Shown here one piece after another: positions 9,392 to 17,829 of a DNA stretch of 64,000 nt. Position 1 is the first letter of the stretch. The number at the start of each line of letters is the position of its first letter. A program made the translations under genes and the position numbers. The stretch spans positions 434,001 to 498,000 of the forward strand of contig NZ_JAAIWM010000001.1 of assembly GCF_011008845.1 (NCBI RefSeq), written 5' to 3'. Source of the DNA: Bacillus mesophilus. Its GTDB lineage: Bacteria > Bacillota > Bacilli > Bacillales > SA4. A model generated the notes under the pieces. That model searched no databases, was not told where the DNA came from, and saw nothing but the letters and a program-made list of their open reading frames with translations.

Positions 9392-9444
9392 TTTAACACA
9401 TTAACGCATCGGGGGCCTGGCCCCCGATGCGTTAATGCACTAAA
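9392..9444. repeat. 53-bp palindromic element, copy B
   Basis: Centre T at 9418 with the GGGGGCC-T-GGCCCCC core. The arms pair with few mismatches, and the inner arm CGCATC/GATGCG differs from copy A on both sides in a compensating way. It lies between divergent recQ and the secreted-protein gene, so a terminator role is unlikely here. Confidence 0.8.
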
Positions 9445-9572
9445 CTACTTTATTTTCAGGAGAACTTAATAATTATAATAATTAACTTCAAGCACTTTGG
9501 TTTTTATCTCATAGTTTAGAGAAATTAACCAATAATAATTATTAATAAACCTTCTTAGGAGGCATGGTAAAT

Positions 9573-10001
9573 TTGTTTAGAATCTTATTGCTGCTTTTGG
9601 TTACTTTCTTTTTTAATCCATTTTCCTCTTTTGCGAGCCCCTTATGTGAACTTCCTTGCAACCACCAAAATAACGAATGGAAAATACAGGTGAAAGAGAT
9701 AAAGACAAAGTCATCTGATCTTAGTTCACTTTGGTTTCAATTGAAAAATATGGACTCTTCAAAAGACCAAGTATCAATTGATGGTTTTGTTGAAAGCCCA
9801 ATACTTAATCTTAAATTACCACTCTTTAATACTGTTCATTTAGATGTACTACCACAAGACCGTGAATTTATATTTCAGCAATATTATGAACCAACCAATT
9901 CGGAGAATATTGAACTAATCCTTACCTGGCGTGAAAGCAATCAACTGCATAGTGATATAATCGTCATCAATTTGGAATCAAATAACGCGAAAAAGGAGTG
10001 A
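9573..10001 (+). CDS. Secreted or membrane-anchored protein of unknown function
   Basis: About 142 residues. The N-terminus is a hydrophobic stretch (ILLLLLVTFFFNPFSSFAS) consistent with a Sec signal peptide cleaved near ASP. The mature part starts with a CELPC pair of cysteines and is otherwise beta-rich and hydrophilic, without a family I recognise. AGGAGG at 9557-9562 is too close to the ATG at 9564, so I prefer TTG at 9573 (10-nt spacing). It is transcribed divergently from recQ and followed by its own terminator. Confidence 0.65.
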   Translation: MFRILLLLLVTFFFNPFSSFASPLCELPCNHQNNEWKIQVKEIKTKSSDLSSLWFQLKNMDSSKDQVSIDGFVESPILNLKLPLFNTVHLDVLPQDREFIFQQYYEPTNSENIELILTWRESNQLHSDIIVINLESNNAKKE

Positions 10002-10027
10002 TGTTCCCTTTTTTGCGTTATTTTTTT
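9981..10027 (+). terminator. Intrinsic terminator
   Basis: The AATAACGC/GCGTTATT stem is extended by A/T pairs and followed by seven Ts. Its 5' arm overlaps the end of the preceding coding sequence. Confidence 0.85.
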
Positions 10028-10160
10028 AGGCAAACTTCACTCACTATTTCCCAAGAAATCTGTCGATTCATTAGATTTATAAAGTATTATTGGTTCTTAA
10101 ATGTCTATATGGTATTCTTCTAGCAATATTTGGTAATCCTGAAAATAAGGAGCTGATACA

Positions 10161-10424
10161 ATGGTAGAACGTACTTATAAAATTCTAAATTCAATAGAAA
10201 TAGATAATACAGTGACTGTTACTTATCTTTGTTCTAATGATCCTATTCAGGAATCGCTTTATCAATGCACTTTTTCAAATCATTCACATCAATATGACAT
10301 TAAAGAACATTTACAATTCTGTTTAAAAAATGAAGATTTCTTAGACATTCAGGGGTTGTATTCACAGCACTTAGAACAATCTATTGTAGACACGCTATAT
10401 CAAGAGATTCACAACCTCTCTTAA
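10161..10424 (+). CDS. Small hypothetical protein (87 aa)
   Basis: An ATG with AAGGAG 8 nt upstream opens an 87-residue acidic, soluble protein with a beta-rich N-terminal part (NTVTVTYLCSN) and two Cys in the middle. I recognise no family or catalytic motif. It ends one base before the convergent MFS gene, with no terminator between them. Confidence 0.6.
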   Translation: MVERTYKILNSIEIDNTVTVTYLCSNDPIQESLYQCTFSNHSHQYDIKEHLQFCLKNEDFLDIQGLYSQHLEQSIVDTLYQEIHNLS

Positions 10425-10425
10425 A

Positions 10426-11778
10426 CTATAGTTCTGCTGCTACTGTTTTCGGTTCTTTCGTAGTTACTTTTATAAGATCGCTTTCTTCATCAATAGCGTC
10501 AGGAACTTCATTTTCTAAATTTCTAATTCTTGGGTGTAAATAGAAACCAACCGACAATGCTGCCCAAAGTACTCCTAGTGTTAAGAAAAGCAGACCTATT
10601 CCTCTGCTATCACCTACTCCAATCCAAGCACCCACACTACCGGCGAGTAACCCACCCTCGACCATTAATGGATTAAATACTTTTTCAGTAACTGGTCCAG
10701 CTGTAATATAGGCAATTGGTGCTAGAGAGAGGGCAATCATCCTTCTAAGTGCAAACACTCTACCTTGAACACTTGGGTGGACCTTTCTTTGCCATATCGT
10801 TTGACTTGCAGCATTACCAAACGGCATAAGCGACATGCTGATAAACATTCCGATTGTAATGACCAGAACAGAAGGGAACATTCCAGCAATACTTAGACCA
10901 ATTGCACTTATGAAACCAAACAACAAAAATTGTTTTATATGATCCTGCATCCCGCCCCAAAGACTCATTAAAATACCGCCTAGAAGCATACCAACTCCCA
11001 TAATTGAAATAGTCATTCCAAGAGCCTTTTCATCCCCTAAAGTAAGAATCAGTGGCTGAATAAGCACGTTTACATAACCCAAAAGGAAGTTTGCAAATGC
11101 AAAGTACACTAGCATCCCAACCAGTGCAGGTCGGTTTTGGATATATGACCAACCAAGCATTGCCTCCTTTAAAAATGGTGATTTTTCTTTATTAGGCATT
11201 TTAGTTAGTTCTGGAAATTTCACAAATATCAACGTGGTAATGGCTATAAAAAACGAAATAAAATCAATAAGGATGATCCCGTTTAAACCGATTAAGCCTA
11301 ATAATAATCCAGCAGCTAATGGAGCAACGACCATAGAAAGTGAATCTGCCATTTGAACCATACCGTTTGCTCTACCTAGGTTCTTTTTCGGAACTAGTAA
11401 AGCAATCGTTGATTGATAGGCTGGTAGTTGAAATGAACTACTAAAGGAAGCAAGTCCTGATGTCACAAATATATGCCAAATTTCGAGATTACCTGTTGAT
11501 AATAGAATAAAGATTACTAGTGTGCTAAACCCAGCCACACAATCAGCGGCAATCATTATTGTCTTACGCTTATATTTATCGACTATATACCCAGCTATCG
11601 GAGAAGCAAGGAGTCCCGGAAGTACAGCTGACATGATAATAAAAGAAAAAAGTGTAACCGATCCAGTTTCTTGGAACACCCAAACCCCTAAAGAAAACGA
11701 CGTTAAACCTGATCCAATAACAGAGGCAAGCTGACCAAACCAAATAATTAAGAACGTTTTAAAGCTTTTTTGAGCCAT
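10426..11778 (-). CDS. MFS efflux transporter
   Basis: About 450 residues with twelve hydrophobic segments. It opens with SFKTFLIIWFGQLASVIGSGLTSF and has the loop-2/3 motif VDKYKRKTIM, as in the drug/macrolide-efflux (MFS_3, enterobactin-exporter-like) group. The long central loop and a C-terminal Glu/Lys-rich tail are cytoplasmic. The start is set at ATG 11776-11778 because AGGAGGAG stands 7 nt upstream. It lies downstream of an ArsR-type regulator in the same operon, a common drug-efflux arrangement. The substrate is unknown. Confidence 0.85.
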   Translation of the reverse strand: MAQKSFKTFLIIWFGQLASVIGSGLTSFSLGVWVFQETGSVTLFSFIIMSAVLPGLLASPIAGYIVDKYKRKTIMIAADCVAGFSTLVIFILLSTGNLEIWHIFVTSGLASFSSSFQLPAYQSTIALLVPKKNLGRANGMVQMADSLSMVVAPLAAGLLLGLIGLNGIILIDFISFFIAITTLIFVKFPELTKMPNKEKSPFLKEAMLGWSYIQNRPALVGMLVYFAFANFLLGYVNVLIQPLILTLGDEKALGMTISIMGVGMLLGGILMSLWGGMQDHIKQFLLFGFISAIGLSIAGMFPSVLVITIGMFISMSLMPFGNAASQTIWQRKVHPSVQGRVFALRRMIALSLAPIAYITAGPVTEKVFNPLMVEGGLLAGSVGAWIGVGDSRGIGLLFLTLGVLWAALSVGFYLHPRIRNLENEVPDAIDEESDLIKVTTKEPKTVAAEL

Positions 11779-11791
11779 TTTTGTACTCCTC

Positions 11792-12376
11792 CTAATCAAT
11801 CACTTTATGAAAGCCTAAAAGTAAGTTATACTCTTCACCTTTTCTATCACATGAATTGCTACTCTCTATTCGCTTACTCCATTTTTCTGATAACAATCTT
11901 AATTCCTCATAAAGCTCATCTCGGTCTTCATCCAGCATCGTATGATTAATTTGAAGGAAAATTGGTTTAAGAAATTCTTCATTTGTCTTTGCCTCTTCTA
12001 CAGACCTTGAAAAACTTTTTCCAAATTCGCGAAGTGTGTTATTTATAATTTGACTTTGTTCGTGGTGTTCAAATATTCCTTCTCCTTCTGTTTTTGAAAG
12101 TCTAATCCTTATTACCTTTGCGATGGGAAGATAGTATTTTTCAATAATTCCTCCATTTACTTTTGTATCAGTTAGAAATAATAATTCCAGTTTTACAAGT
12201 TCCTTTACATGGTAATGCACTTTTGATGCTGACATACCTAACTCATCTGCGATTTGTTTAGCCGTTCGTGGAATTTCATCTCTAAACATACTAATTATTT
12301 TCATACGTAAATCATGTGATAGTACCTTAGCCTGTTTAAGACTCTTTACTTCGAAATAATCTAATTGTTTCTTCAT
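11792..12376 (-). CDS. ArsR-type winged-helix transcriptional regulator
   Basis: 194 residues. Residues 15-75 form a winged helix (LSHDLRMKIISMF ... TAKQIADELGMSASKVHYHVKELVKLELL) of the HTH_20/ArsR class. The remainder is a helical effector or dimerisation region with no obvious metal-thiol site. It lies 13 bp upstream of the MFS efflux gene and presumably represses this two-gene operon until the exported compound binds. Inverted repeats with CATTCA/TGAATG arms just upstream of the start are candidate operators. Confidence 0.85.
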   Translation of the reverse strand: MKKQLDYFEVKSLKQAKVLSHDLRMKIISMFRDEIPRTAKQIADELGMSASKVHYHVKELVKLELLFLTDTKVNGGIIEKYYLPIAKVIRIRLSKTEGEGIFEHHEQSQIINNTLREFGKSFSRSVEEAKTNEEFLKPIFLQINHTMLDEDRDELYEELRLLSEKWSKRIESSNSCDRKGEEYNLLLGFHKVID

Positions 12377-12386
12377 TGTATTTCTC

Positions 12387-12424
12387 CATTCAAACTTTAT
12401 TTATCATTCAGGAAAATTTGAATG
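12387..12424. promoter_or_regulatory. Candidate operator of the ArsR/MFS operon
   Basis: CATTCAAA (12387-12394) and TTTGAATG (12417-12424) form perfect 8-bp arms, with an extra CATTCA at 12405-12410 giving a tighter CATTCA-N8-TGAATG pair. A separate 10-bp palindrome AATTCGAATT lies at 12485-12494. Position immediately upstream of the regulator start suggests autoregulation (inference). Confidence 0.45.
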
Positions 12425-12574
12425 ACTTAATTTATTTGATTATAAAACCAATATTATCCATTGTCAATAATTAACATTTAAAAAAATTCGAATTGATCTT
12501 ATCCATTGTACAAATGACCATTACCTTTACAAGTGCATATGCTTTAGAGAGGAAACGATAAAGGAGAAATTGAA

Positions 12575-13288
12575 ATGACTTATTCATATACAGACCTACT
12601 TGCTTTATTTGGTATCGGTGGTGCCCATCCTGGTGGATTAACATTAACAAGGGCTCTCCTAGATGAACTAAAGCTTGAATCTAGCACAGAGTTTTTAGAG
12701 GTTGGTTGTGGGACCGGCCAGACAACAGCTCATATCTCAAATCATTATCCATGTCAGCTCTATGCAATTGACCAACATCCTGTCATGGTTGAAAAAGCAA
12801 AAAAACGTTTAGCAATTGATGAACAATCAAGAATAGTAGAAGCATCTGCAGAAAATCTTCCCTTTGTAAATCAAAAATTTGATTATGTACTATCAGAATC
12901 AGTAACCGCATTTACAAATATCAATGTATCCTTAAGTGAGTACTTCCGAGTTTTAAAGGATAGCGGTCAATTACTTCTTATTGAAATGACAAAACTAGAG
13001 TCTATGAGCACACAAGAATCAAAGGAACTACTTAATTTTTATCAATTTAGAGAAATATTAACTGAAGAAGAGTGGAAAAAAAGATTAATAGAAGTTGGTT
13101 TTACTGATATACAAACATTTTCTATTTCGCTAGATGAATTATTACCTGAGGAAGACGACTTTACTGAATTTGATATAAGTCCTGATTTGGATCCGAACCT
13201 TTTTGATATATTGGACCAACATGATCAACTCACACAGCATTACCAAAACAAGCTAGGTTTTCGTGTATTTTTCTGTAATAAGTCTTAA
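12575..13288 (+). CDS. Class I SAM-dependent methyltransferase
   Basis: 237 residues. The SAM-binding motif I LEVGCGTGQT is at 41-50, an acidic residue after motif II in YAIDQHPVM near 67-70, and a post-motif FDYVLSESVTAF near 105. This is the Methyltransf_11/25 fold used by small-molecule methylases. The acceptor is not identifiable. It has AAAGGAG before the ATG, stands alone, and is divergent from the ArsR/MFS operon. Confidence 0.85.
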   Translation: MTYSYTDLLALFGIGGAHPGGLTLTRALLDELKLESSTEFLEVGCGTGQTTAHISNHYPCQLYAIDQHPVMVEKAKKRLAIDEQSRIVEASAENLPFVNQKFDYVLSESVTAFTNINVSLSEYFRVLKDSGQLLLIEMTKLESMSTQESKELLNFYQFREILTEEEWKKRLIEVGFTDIQTFSISLDELLPEEDDFTEFDISPDLDPNLFDILDQHDQLTQHYQNKLGFRVFFCNKS

Positions 13289-13425
13289 CTAGTCAAATGT
13301 ACAATCCCTACTTGCCTCCCTAACATATGTTAATAGCGTATAGGAAACTTGACAGGTTATCTTAATTCAATCGAATTGATAATTAGCGATGGTTTCACTT
13401 ATGCCTATAAAGGAGGTAAGAATAT

Positions 13426-13683
13426 ATGTCTCATGATATTTATGGATTATGTTGTCGTTATCAAGGTAAAGTAGTGAAAATCAGAGAACACACAGGTCGT
13501 GTTCATGTAGGAAAAATAACAAGAGTAACAAAAACCCATGTCTACATTCAACCAGCTGGTGGTGGTCTTGGTGGCCTAGGCTATGGTTTTTATGGCGGAT
13601 GGGGATGGCGTCCAGGTGTAGGCTACGGTTTAGCTCTTGGCGCAATTACCGGACTAGCGCTTGCTGGCCTATTCTTCTGGTAA
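13426..13683 (+). CDS. Small Gly-rich protein with an N-terminal Sm-like barrel segment (possible spore-surface protein)
   Basis: 85 residues. The first 45 (GKVVKIREHTGRVHVGKI then THVYIQP) show the strand-turn-strand pattern seen in the Sm-like modules of the coat proteins later in this window. A Gly/Trp/Tyr-rich segment and a hydrophobic C-terminal helix ending FFW follow. It has an AAGGAGGT ribosome site. No named family is recognised; membrane or spore-layer association is inferred from composition. Confidence 0.6.
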   Translation: MSHDIYGLCCRYQGKVVKIREHTGRVHVGKITRVTKTHVYIQPAGGGLGGLGYGFYGGWGWRPGVGYGLALGAITGLALAGLFFW

Positions 13684-13734
13684 TAGAACAATCAACATTC
13701 TTTTTTTAAATAGTATAAATTCACCTTCCTTCCC

Positions 13735-13787
13735 TTTTACGCACTAAAGCAGTGGGGGCCAGGCCCCCACTGCTTTAGTGTATTAAA
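13735..13787. repeat. 53-bp palindromic element, copy C
   Basis: The centre is A (13761), so it is inverted relative to copies A and B. The GGGGGCC-A-GGCCCCC core is flanked by arms AGCAGT/ACTGCT, where copy A has AGCGGT/ACCGCT. It lies between two same-strand small genes. Confidence 0.85.
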
Positions 13788-13876
13788 TCGAATTTAAGAG
13801 TATTTAATGAAGTTTCATATCTAATTAAATCTTTACCCTCATATAATGGGATAAGCCTATGTGAGGAGGTATTGTT

Positions 13877-14077
13877 ATGGATCGACAGCGCACTTTTTTT
13901 TATGGTTTTATTGTGGGGGTAGTGTTTATGATGTTTCCAATCCCTAGTGTTTCGGTATTAGGAAATCTTCTTGTTTCGATACAAGGAGCCATACAAATTA
14001 TTGGTCTTATTGTATTTATTGCTTGTAGTATCCCTTTATTAATTAGCACTTTTAAAGCTTTTATGAATCAATTCTAA
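13877..14077 (+). CDS. Small two-helix membrane protein
   Basis: 66 residues with hydrophobic segments at about 9-32 and 36-56, a basic N-terminus (DRQR) and a short polar C-terminus. GAGGAGGT precedes the ATG. No family recognised; probably an integral membrane peptide. Confidence 0.6.
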   Translation: MDRQRTFFYGFIVGVVFMMFPIPSVSVLGNLLVSIQGAIQIIGLIVFIACSIPLLISTFKAFMNQF

Positions 14078-14216
14078 TAATAACTCTATCAGACTGACCC
14101 TGTTTCACTTGCAAGATAGAATCCTCTATTACTGATGGAAACTTATACCGTTTGATACATATTTTTCACAACCACGGTACACTCTATAATCGTAACTATT
14201 GTAGAGGAGGATTAAC

Positions 14217-14408
14217 ATGCAAAAGAACGCTAGAGGATTTGTCCAAGAATCATATTCGGCTTTAACAAATGCACGAGAAAATCTTCAACAAGCCTTAAAT
14301 ACTGTTGAGAAAAATGAAAATCGCGGTCAGATTGAAGACTCACTTCGAGCAGTTGAAGATGCTCTTCAACAATGCAACCAAACGGTTGAAAGATTAGAAC
14401 AAGCATAA
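14217..14408 (+). CDS. Small helical (coiled-coil) protein, 63 aa
   Basis: Nearly the whole 63-residue product is predicted amphipathic helix with heptad-like Leu/Ala/Val spacing (ALTNARENLQQALNTVEK ... VEDALQQCNQTVERLE), suggesting a helical hairpin or dimer. GAGGAGG lies 7 nt before the ATG and a strong terminator follows. I do not recognise a named family; such DUF-type proteins are common in Bacillus. Confidence 0.65.
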   Translation: MQKNARGFVQESYSALTNARENLQQALNTVEKNENRGQIEDSLRAVEDALQQCNQTVERLEQA

Positions 14409-14416
14409 GAACAGGA

Positions 14417-14455
14417 AGAGGTAGGAATTTCTCCGGAGTTCCTACCTCTTTTTAT
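14417..14455 (+). terminator. Intrinsic terminator
   Basis: A 12-bp perfect stem (14417-14428 / 14439-14450) is followed by TTT. It also serves the convergent ArsA-family gene from the other side. Confidence 0.9.
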
Positions 14456-14459
14456 ACGT

Positions 14460-15401
14460 TCACACAACACTAGATTGTTCAGCTAGCTTTTCCGCATATT
14501 CCTGCAATAAGGCCACAGAATTAATGTCTGTTTCAAACAAGGGAATATAATGAATCTCCTGCTTCGAAAATTCTTTGCGAATCCACCCCAAATATTCGTT
14601 CTCTGTTTCTTTTCTTTTCTTCCAAAAATCTCCGGTAATCTCATGTGACAGCACTTTATTGACGATAAGCCCCTCAACGTCTAGCTGATGCTTGTGAAGA
14701 AGCATAATTGCTTTGGAGGTTTCTAGAATAGGCAAGCGTTCAGGATTTAACACAAAAATAAATCCAGTAACTTTCTTGTCTAACAGAATTTTACGAACAG
14801 CTGAAAAGCGCTCTTTTCGCTTTTGTAATACTTGATAAATTGGATCCTCAATTGGCTCACCGTCATTTAAAAGCTGTACATAATTGTCGTTACGCTTTTT
14901 CCTTCGTTCTAGCATCCCATCAATCCATACACTCATTAATTCTGGTAATGTTAGCAGCCTGATTGTGTGTCCTGTAGGAGCAGTATCAAAAATAATGCTA
15001 TCATACTTCTCACCTTCATCTAGAATAATGGATACAATCCGGTCGAATAGTGCAGCTTCCTCTGCACCTGGTGAAGAACTTGCAGCATCTATTTGTCTGT
15101 TAACCTCATCTACCATCGTTGATTTTACAACACCTTGAATATTTTCCTTTACTGTTTGAATATAACGTGTGGATTCTAGCGTAGGATCGATTTCAATCGC
15201 ATACAAATTAGGAGATACAAGGGTCGCTTTATTTTTTAACTTTGTATGAAAGATGTCACCAGCATTGTGAGCTGGATCTGTTGATATCAATAACGTCTTT
15301 TTGTTTTGCTTCGCATGTAAAAGGGCAAGTGCAGCCGCACTAGTCGATTTTCCGACACCACCCTTTCCTCCCACAAAAATAATTCTCTTATTCATTAACA
15401 T
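14460..15401 (-). CDS. ArsA/GET3 (TRC40) family ATPase
   Basis: 313 residues of a deviant-Walker P-loop ATPase. GKGGVGKS is at 12-19 (signature Lys14), the switch I STDPAHNAGDIF near 40-51, and the A-loop/switch II FDTAPTGHTIRLL near 138-150. Arsenite-pump ArsA normally has two such halves; this single-domain form resembles GET3-type dimeric ATPases. Arsenic genes are absent. It is preceded, 13 bp upstream, by a small protein ending in Cys-Cys, and that by CstA, suggesting a joint membrane-protein or transport role (inference). The ribosome site AAGGATG overlaps the end of the upstream gene. Confidence 0.88.
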   Translation of the reverse strand: MLMNKRIIFVGGKGGVGKSTSAAALALLHAKQNKKTLLISTDPAHNAGDIFHTKLKNKATLVSPNLYAIEIDPTLESTRYIQTVKENIQGVVKSTMVDEVNRQIDAASSSPGAEEAALFDRIVSIILDEGEKYDSIIFDTAPTGHTIRLLTLPELMSVWIDGMLERRKKRNDNYVQLLNDGEPIEDPIYQVLQKRKERFSAVRKILLDKKVTGFIFVLNPERLPILETSKAIMLLHKHQLDVEGLIVNKVLSHEITGDFWKKRKETENEYLGWIRKEFSKQEIHYIPLFETDINSVALLQEYAEKLAEQSSVV

Positions 15402-15414
15402 AGTTAATCATCCT

Positions 15415-15681
15415 TTAGCAGCAACGTATTCCATCTAGTGGTGATTTCTCCATTCCCATTCGCAAATGCCAATCATGAAACTTTTCCAATATATAAGGAT
15501 ATAGCTCTAATGTGTAATAAAAAGCAGGGTTAGGTAACCCTAGCGTTTCTGACATACAAAGTAATAAAAATAAATCATCTTCATCTCTGAGCTCTCTTGC
15601 AATTTCCGTTCGATGCTGTACAGACAGAATATCATCATATAGCTGTAACAACTTTTTCAAAGCGGTAATACCCTTCTCCAT
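15415..15681 (-). CDS. Small protein with C-terminal Cys-Cys (cory-CC-star type)
   Basis: 88 residues, largely helical and acidic, ending ...IRCC then stop. From memory, a family described as cory-CC-star consists of short proteins with this terminal CC that sit beside TRC40/GET3/ArsA-type ATPases; this gene has exactly that context. The terminal vicinal cysteines could bind a metal or be modified. It is the middle gene of a minus-strand cluster cstA - this gene - arsA-like. Function unknown; the family name is recalled, not verified. Confidence 0.7.
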   Translation of the reverse strand: MEKGITALKKLLQLYDDILSVQHRTEIARELRDEDDLFLLLCMSETLGLPNPAFYYTLELYPYILEKFHDWHLRMGMEKSPLDGIRCC

Positions 15682-15710
15682 TTACATACACCTACTTTAT
15701 AAAGTGAAAA

Positions 15711-15734
15711 GGGAACCCGCTTTTAACGGGCTCC
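15711..15734 (-). terminator. Terminator after cstA
   Basis: On the minus strand, GGAGCCCG and CGGGTTCC pair (one mismatch) and are followed by CTTTTC. It may only partly separate cstA from the two downstream genes. Confidence 0.6.
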
Positions 15735-15740
15735 ACTATT

Positions 15741-17486
15741 TTACATATTTGTATTAATATTAGCTGGATCATCCTTCTTTGAAAGCTCCTTGAATGCAGT
15801 TAGAACAATCCAAATGGCAAACACTAAAATGATACTACCTAAGACGAATAGAAGTAAGTTTGCATCTGTTGCCCCAAGACCAGACCACTCAAATAATACC
15901 TGTTGAGCCATTGCCCACACTGTCATGACGAGAATAAATACCATTGGTATAAAGGTAACTAAGTAATTTCTTCCTAAACGCTTAAGCCAGATTGAAATGA
16001 GTAATAAGCTGATTCCAGCTAATAGTTGGTTTGATGTTCCGAATAAAGGCCATAGTAAGTAACCTCCGGAGCCAAATCCATTTGGACCTTTTGGTATAAG
16101 AACTAATGCAGCAGAAGCAAAAACGGCAACAGAAGTGGCAACATGCGTTTTCGTTAACGATTTTACCTTATACTCTTGACCTAGCTCTGCAATGATATAT
16201 CTCATTAATCGAACAGACGAATCAAGTGTAGTCGCAGCAAAGCTTACTACGATTACAGAGATAATCGTACCAGCAATACCAGCAGGAATACCAATTCCTG
16301 TTGCTAACTGTGCTCCACCATTGATGAAGTTTCCTAATCCACCTGCATTGGCTGCTCCAAAGCTACTATACGCCTCTTTGAATTCACCAATATTGGCAAA
16401 CACCGTTACACACGCAATAATTGAAATTAACGCTAGGAAACCTTCTCCAACAGCACCAAGGTATCCTACAAAGCGAGCATCTGTCTCTTTATTCAGCTGC
16501 TTAGATGTAGTACCAGAAGATACAAGTCCGTGGAAGCCTGAAATAGCTCCACAAGCAATCGTAATGAATAATAAAGGTAACCATGACTTATCAGCAACAT
16601 CAAAATTGGTAACCGGTGCAGTGATCTCAGGACGTAATACAAATAATCCTAAGTACATAACAACAAGACCAACAACTAATTGATGGGAGTTAATATAGTC
16701 TCTTGGCTGTAATAACTTCCAAACTGGTAAAACAGAGGCAATGTAACAATACACCATTAAAATGATAATCCAAACAAAGAAGGCTAACGATACACCATTT
16801 AAGCCAAACAGCGTTGTATTTTCTGCTCCTCCAAAATAACTAACTAAATCAATTTGAAGTGCAGGTACAAGTGATGTAACAACAGCCATTCCATACATGG
16901 CTGCTAAGGCAACTAAGGATGGAAGTAGCATTCCTCCCTTTTTCTTATAAACCGTATACCCAATCCAAATGGCTAACGGAATTTCAATAAATACTGGGAT
17001 AACACTTGCTGGGAATTTGATAAATAAGTTAGCAATTACCCAAGCAAATACGGCATTAACCATTAATACTAGAATTAGAATAATAAATAAGAATAATAGC
17101 TTCGCTCGTTTCCCTATTAATTTATCAGCTAATGTTCCAACTGATTGACCCTTGTTACGAACTGATAGCACTAATGTTCCAAAATCATGAACACCTGCTG
17201 CAAATACTGTTCCAAGTAATACCCATAATAAAGCAGGTAACCAGCCCCAGTAAACAGCAATTGCAGGACCTACTATTGGTGCTGCTCCCGCTACAGAGGT
17301 AAAATGATGACCCCATAAAATCGTTTTCTTCGTTGGTACGAAGTCTACTCCATCATTAAACTGATGAGCAGGTGTTACGTAGTTGGGATCTAACCTAAAA
17401 ATTCTTTCTGCGATAAACTTGGAGTAATAACGATAGCCTAACAAAAACACAATGGTTCCGATGATTGCTAGCCAAATACTGTTCAT
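15741..17486 (-). CDS. cstA: Carbon starvation protein CstA, peptide/pyruvate transporter family
   Basis: About 581 residues with roughly 15 hydrophobic segments. CstA hallmarks are present: YYSKFIAERIF near the N-terminus, TPAHQFNDGVDFVPT, ILWGHHFTSVAGAAPIVGPAIAV and FGTSNQLLAG. CstA family members import pyruvate or peptides when carbon is scarce. The start is set at ATG 17484-17486 with GGAGGG 7 nt upstream rather than at an earlier in-frame start. A perfect CcpA cre site lies 80 bp upstream, fitting carbon catabolite repression. Genes for the CC-terminal protein and ArsA-like ATPase follow on the same strand. Confidence 0.93.
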   Translation of the reverse strand: MNSIWLAIIGTIVFLLGYRYYSKFIAERIFRLDPNYVTPAHQFNDGVDFVPTKKTILWGHHFTSVAGAAPIVGPAIAVYWGWLPALLWVLLGTVFAAGVHDFGTLVLSVRNKGQSVGTLADKLIGKRAKLLFLFIILILVLMVNAVFAWVIANLFIKFPASVIPVFIEIPLAIWIGYTVYKKKGGMLLPSLVALAAMYGMAVVTSLVPALQIDLVSYFGGAENTTLFGLNGVSLAFFVWIIILMVYCYIASVLPVWKLLQPRDYINSHQLVVGLVVMYLGLFVLRPEITAPVTNFDVADKSWLPLLFITIACGAISGFHGLVSSGTTSKQLNKETDARFVGYLGAVGEGFLALISIIACVTVFANIGEFKEAYSSFGAANAGGLGNFINGGAQLATGIGIPAGIAGTIISVIVVSFAATTLDSSVRLMRYIIAELGQEYKVKSLTKTHVATSVAVFASAALVLIPKGPNGFGSGGYLLWPLFGTSNQLLAGISLLLISIWLKRLGRNYLVTFIPMVFILVMTVWAMAQQVLFEWSGLGATDANLLLFVLGSIILVFAIWIVLTAFKELSKKDDPANINTNM

Positions 17487-17565
17487 ACATTTCCCTCCAA
17501 TTCTCAATTATTCAGATTTAGTACTAGGTATTAGTTGCTACATCTAATTGAATAGTAATAATATA

Positions 17566-17579
17566 TGAAAACGATGTCA
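17566..17579. promoter_or_regulatory. cre site (CcpA operator) upstream of cstA
   Basis: TGAAAACGATGTCA matches the cre consensus TGWAANCGNTNWCA at every defined position. It lies about 80 bp before the cstA start in an AT-rich promoter region. The gap from 17487 to 17829 otherwise contains only A/T-rich sequence and the hairpin at 17745-17775. Confidence 0.75.
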
Positions 17580-17744
17580 ATAATATTATCTGAATTTTAA
17601 CAAAATACTTTTAATTTAGTATTTTAATTAGTTCACACGAAAAAATGAATCTACTAAAACGATTGGTAGATTGATCCTTTGTTGTTTTCAACTACTCAAA
17701 AACAGCAGTTTTTTTAGAGAACCTCTATGACATTTCTCAAGCAC

Positions 17745-17775
17745 AAAAAATGGCTCGGAATTACTCCAAGCCATT
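17745..17775 (-). terminator. Terminator downstream of the FAH-family gene
   Basis: AATGGCT and AGCCATT arms, extended by GGA/TCC across a bulge, form a hairpin followed on the minus strand by TTTTTT. It serves the gene ending at 17830. Confidence 0.75.
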
Positions 17776-17829
17776 CTAAGTATTAAACCCCTTCCACAGA
17801 TGCCTCTTTTAATGCCTTCCTTAACCTCC

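Noticed and set aside
14460..15401. Arsenite-resistance (ars) operon
   Set aside because: The ATPase is single-domain and no arsB, arsC, arsD or ArsR gene is adjacent; the context is CstA and a CC-terminal protein.
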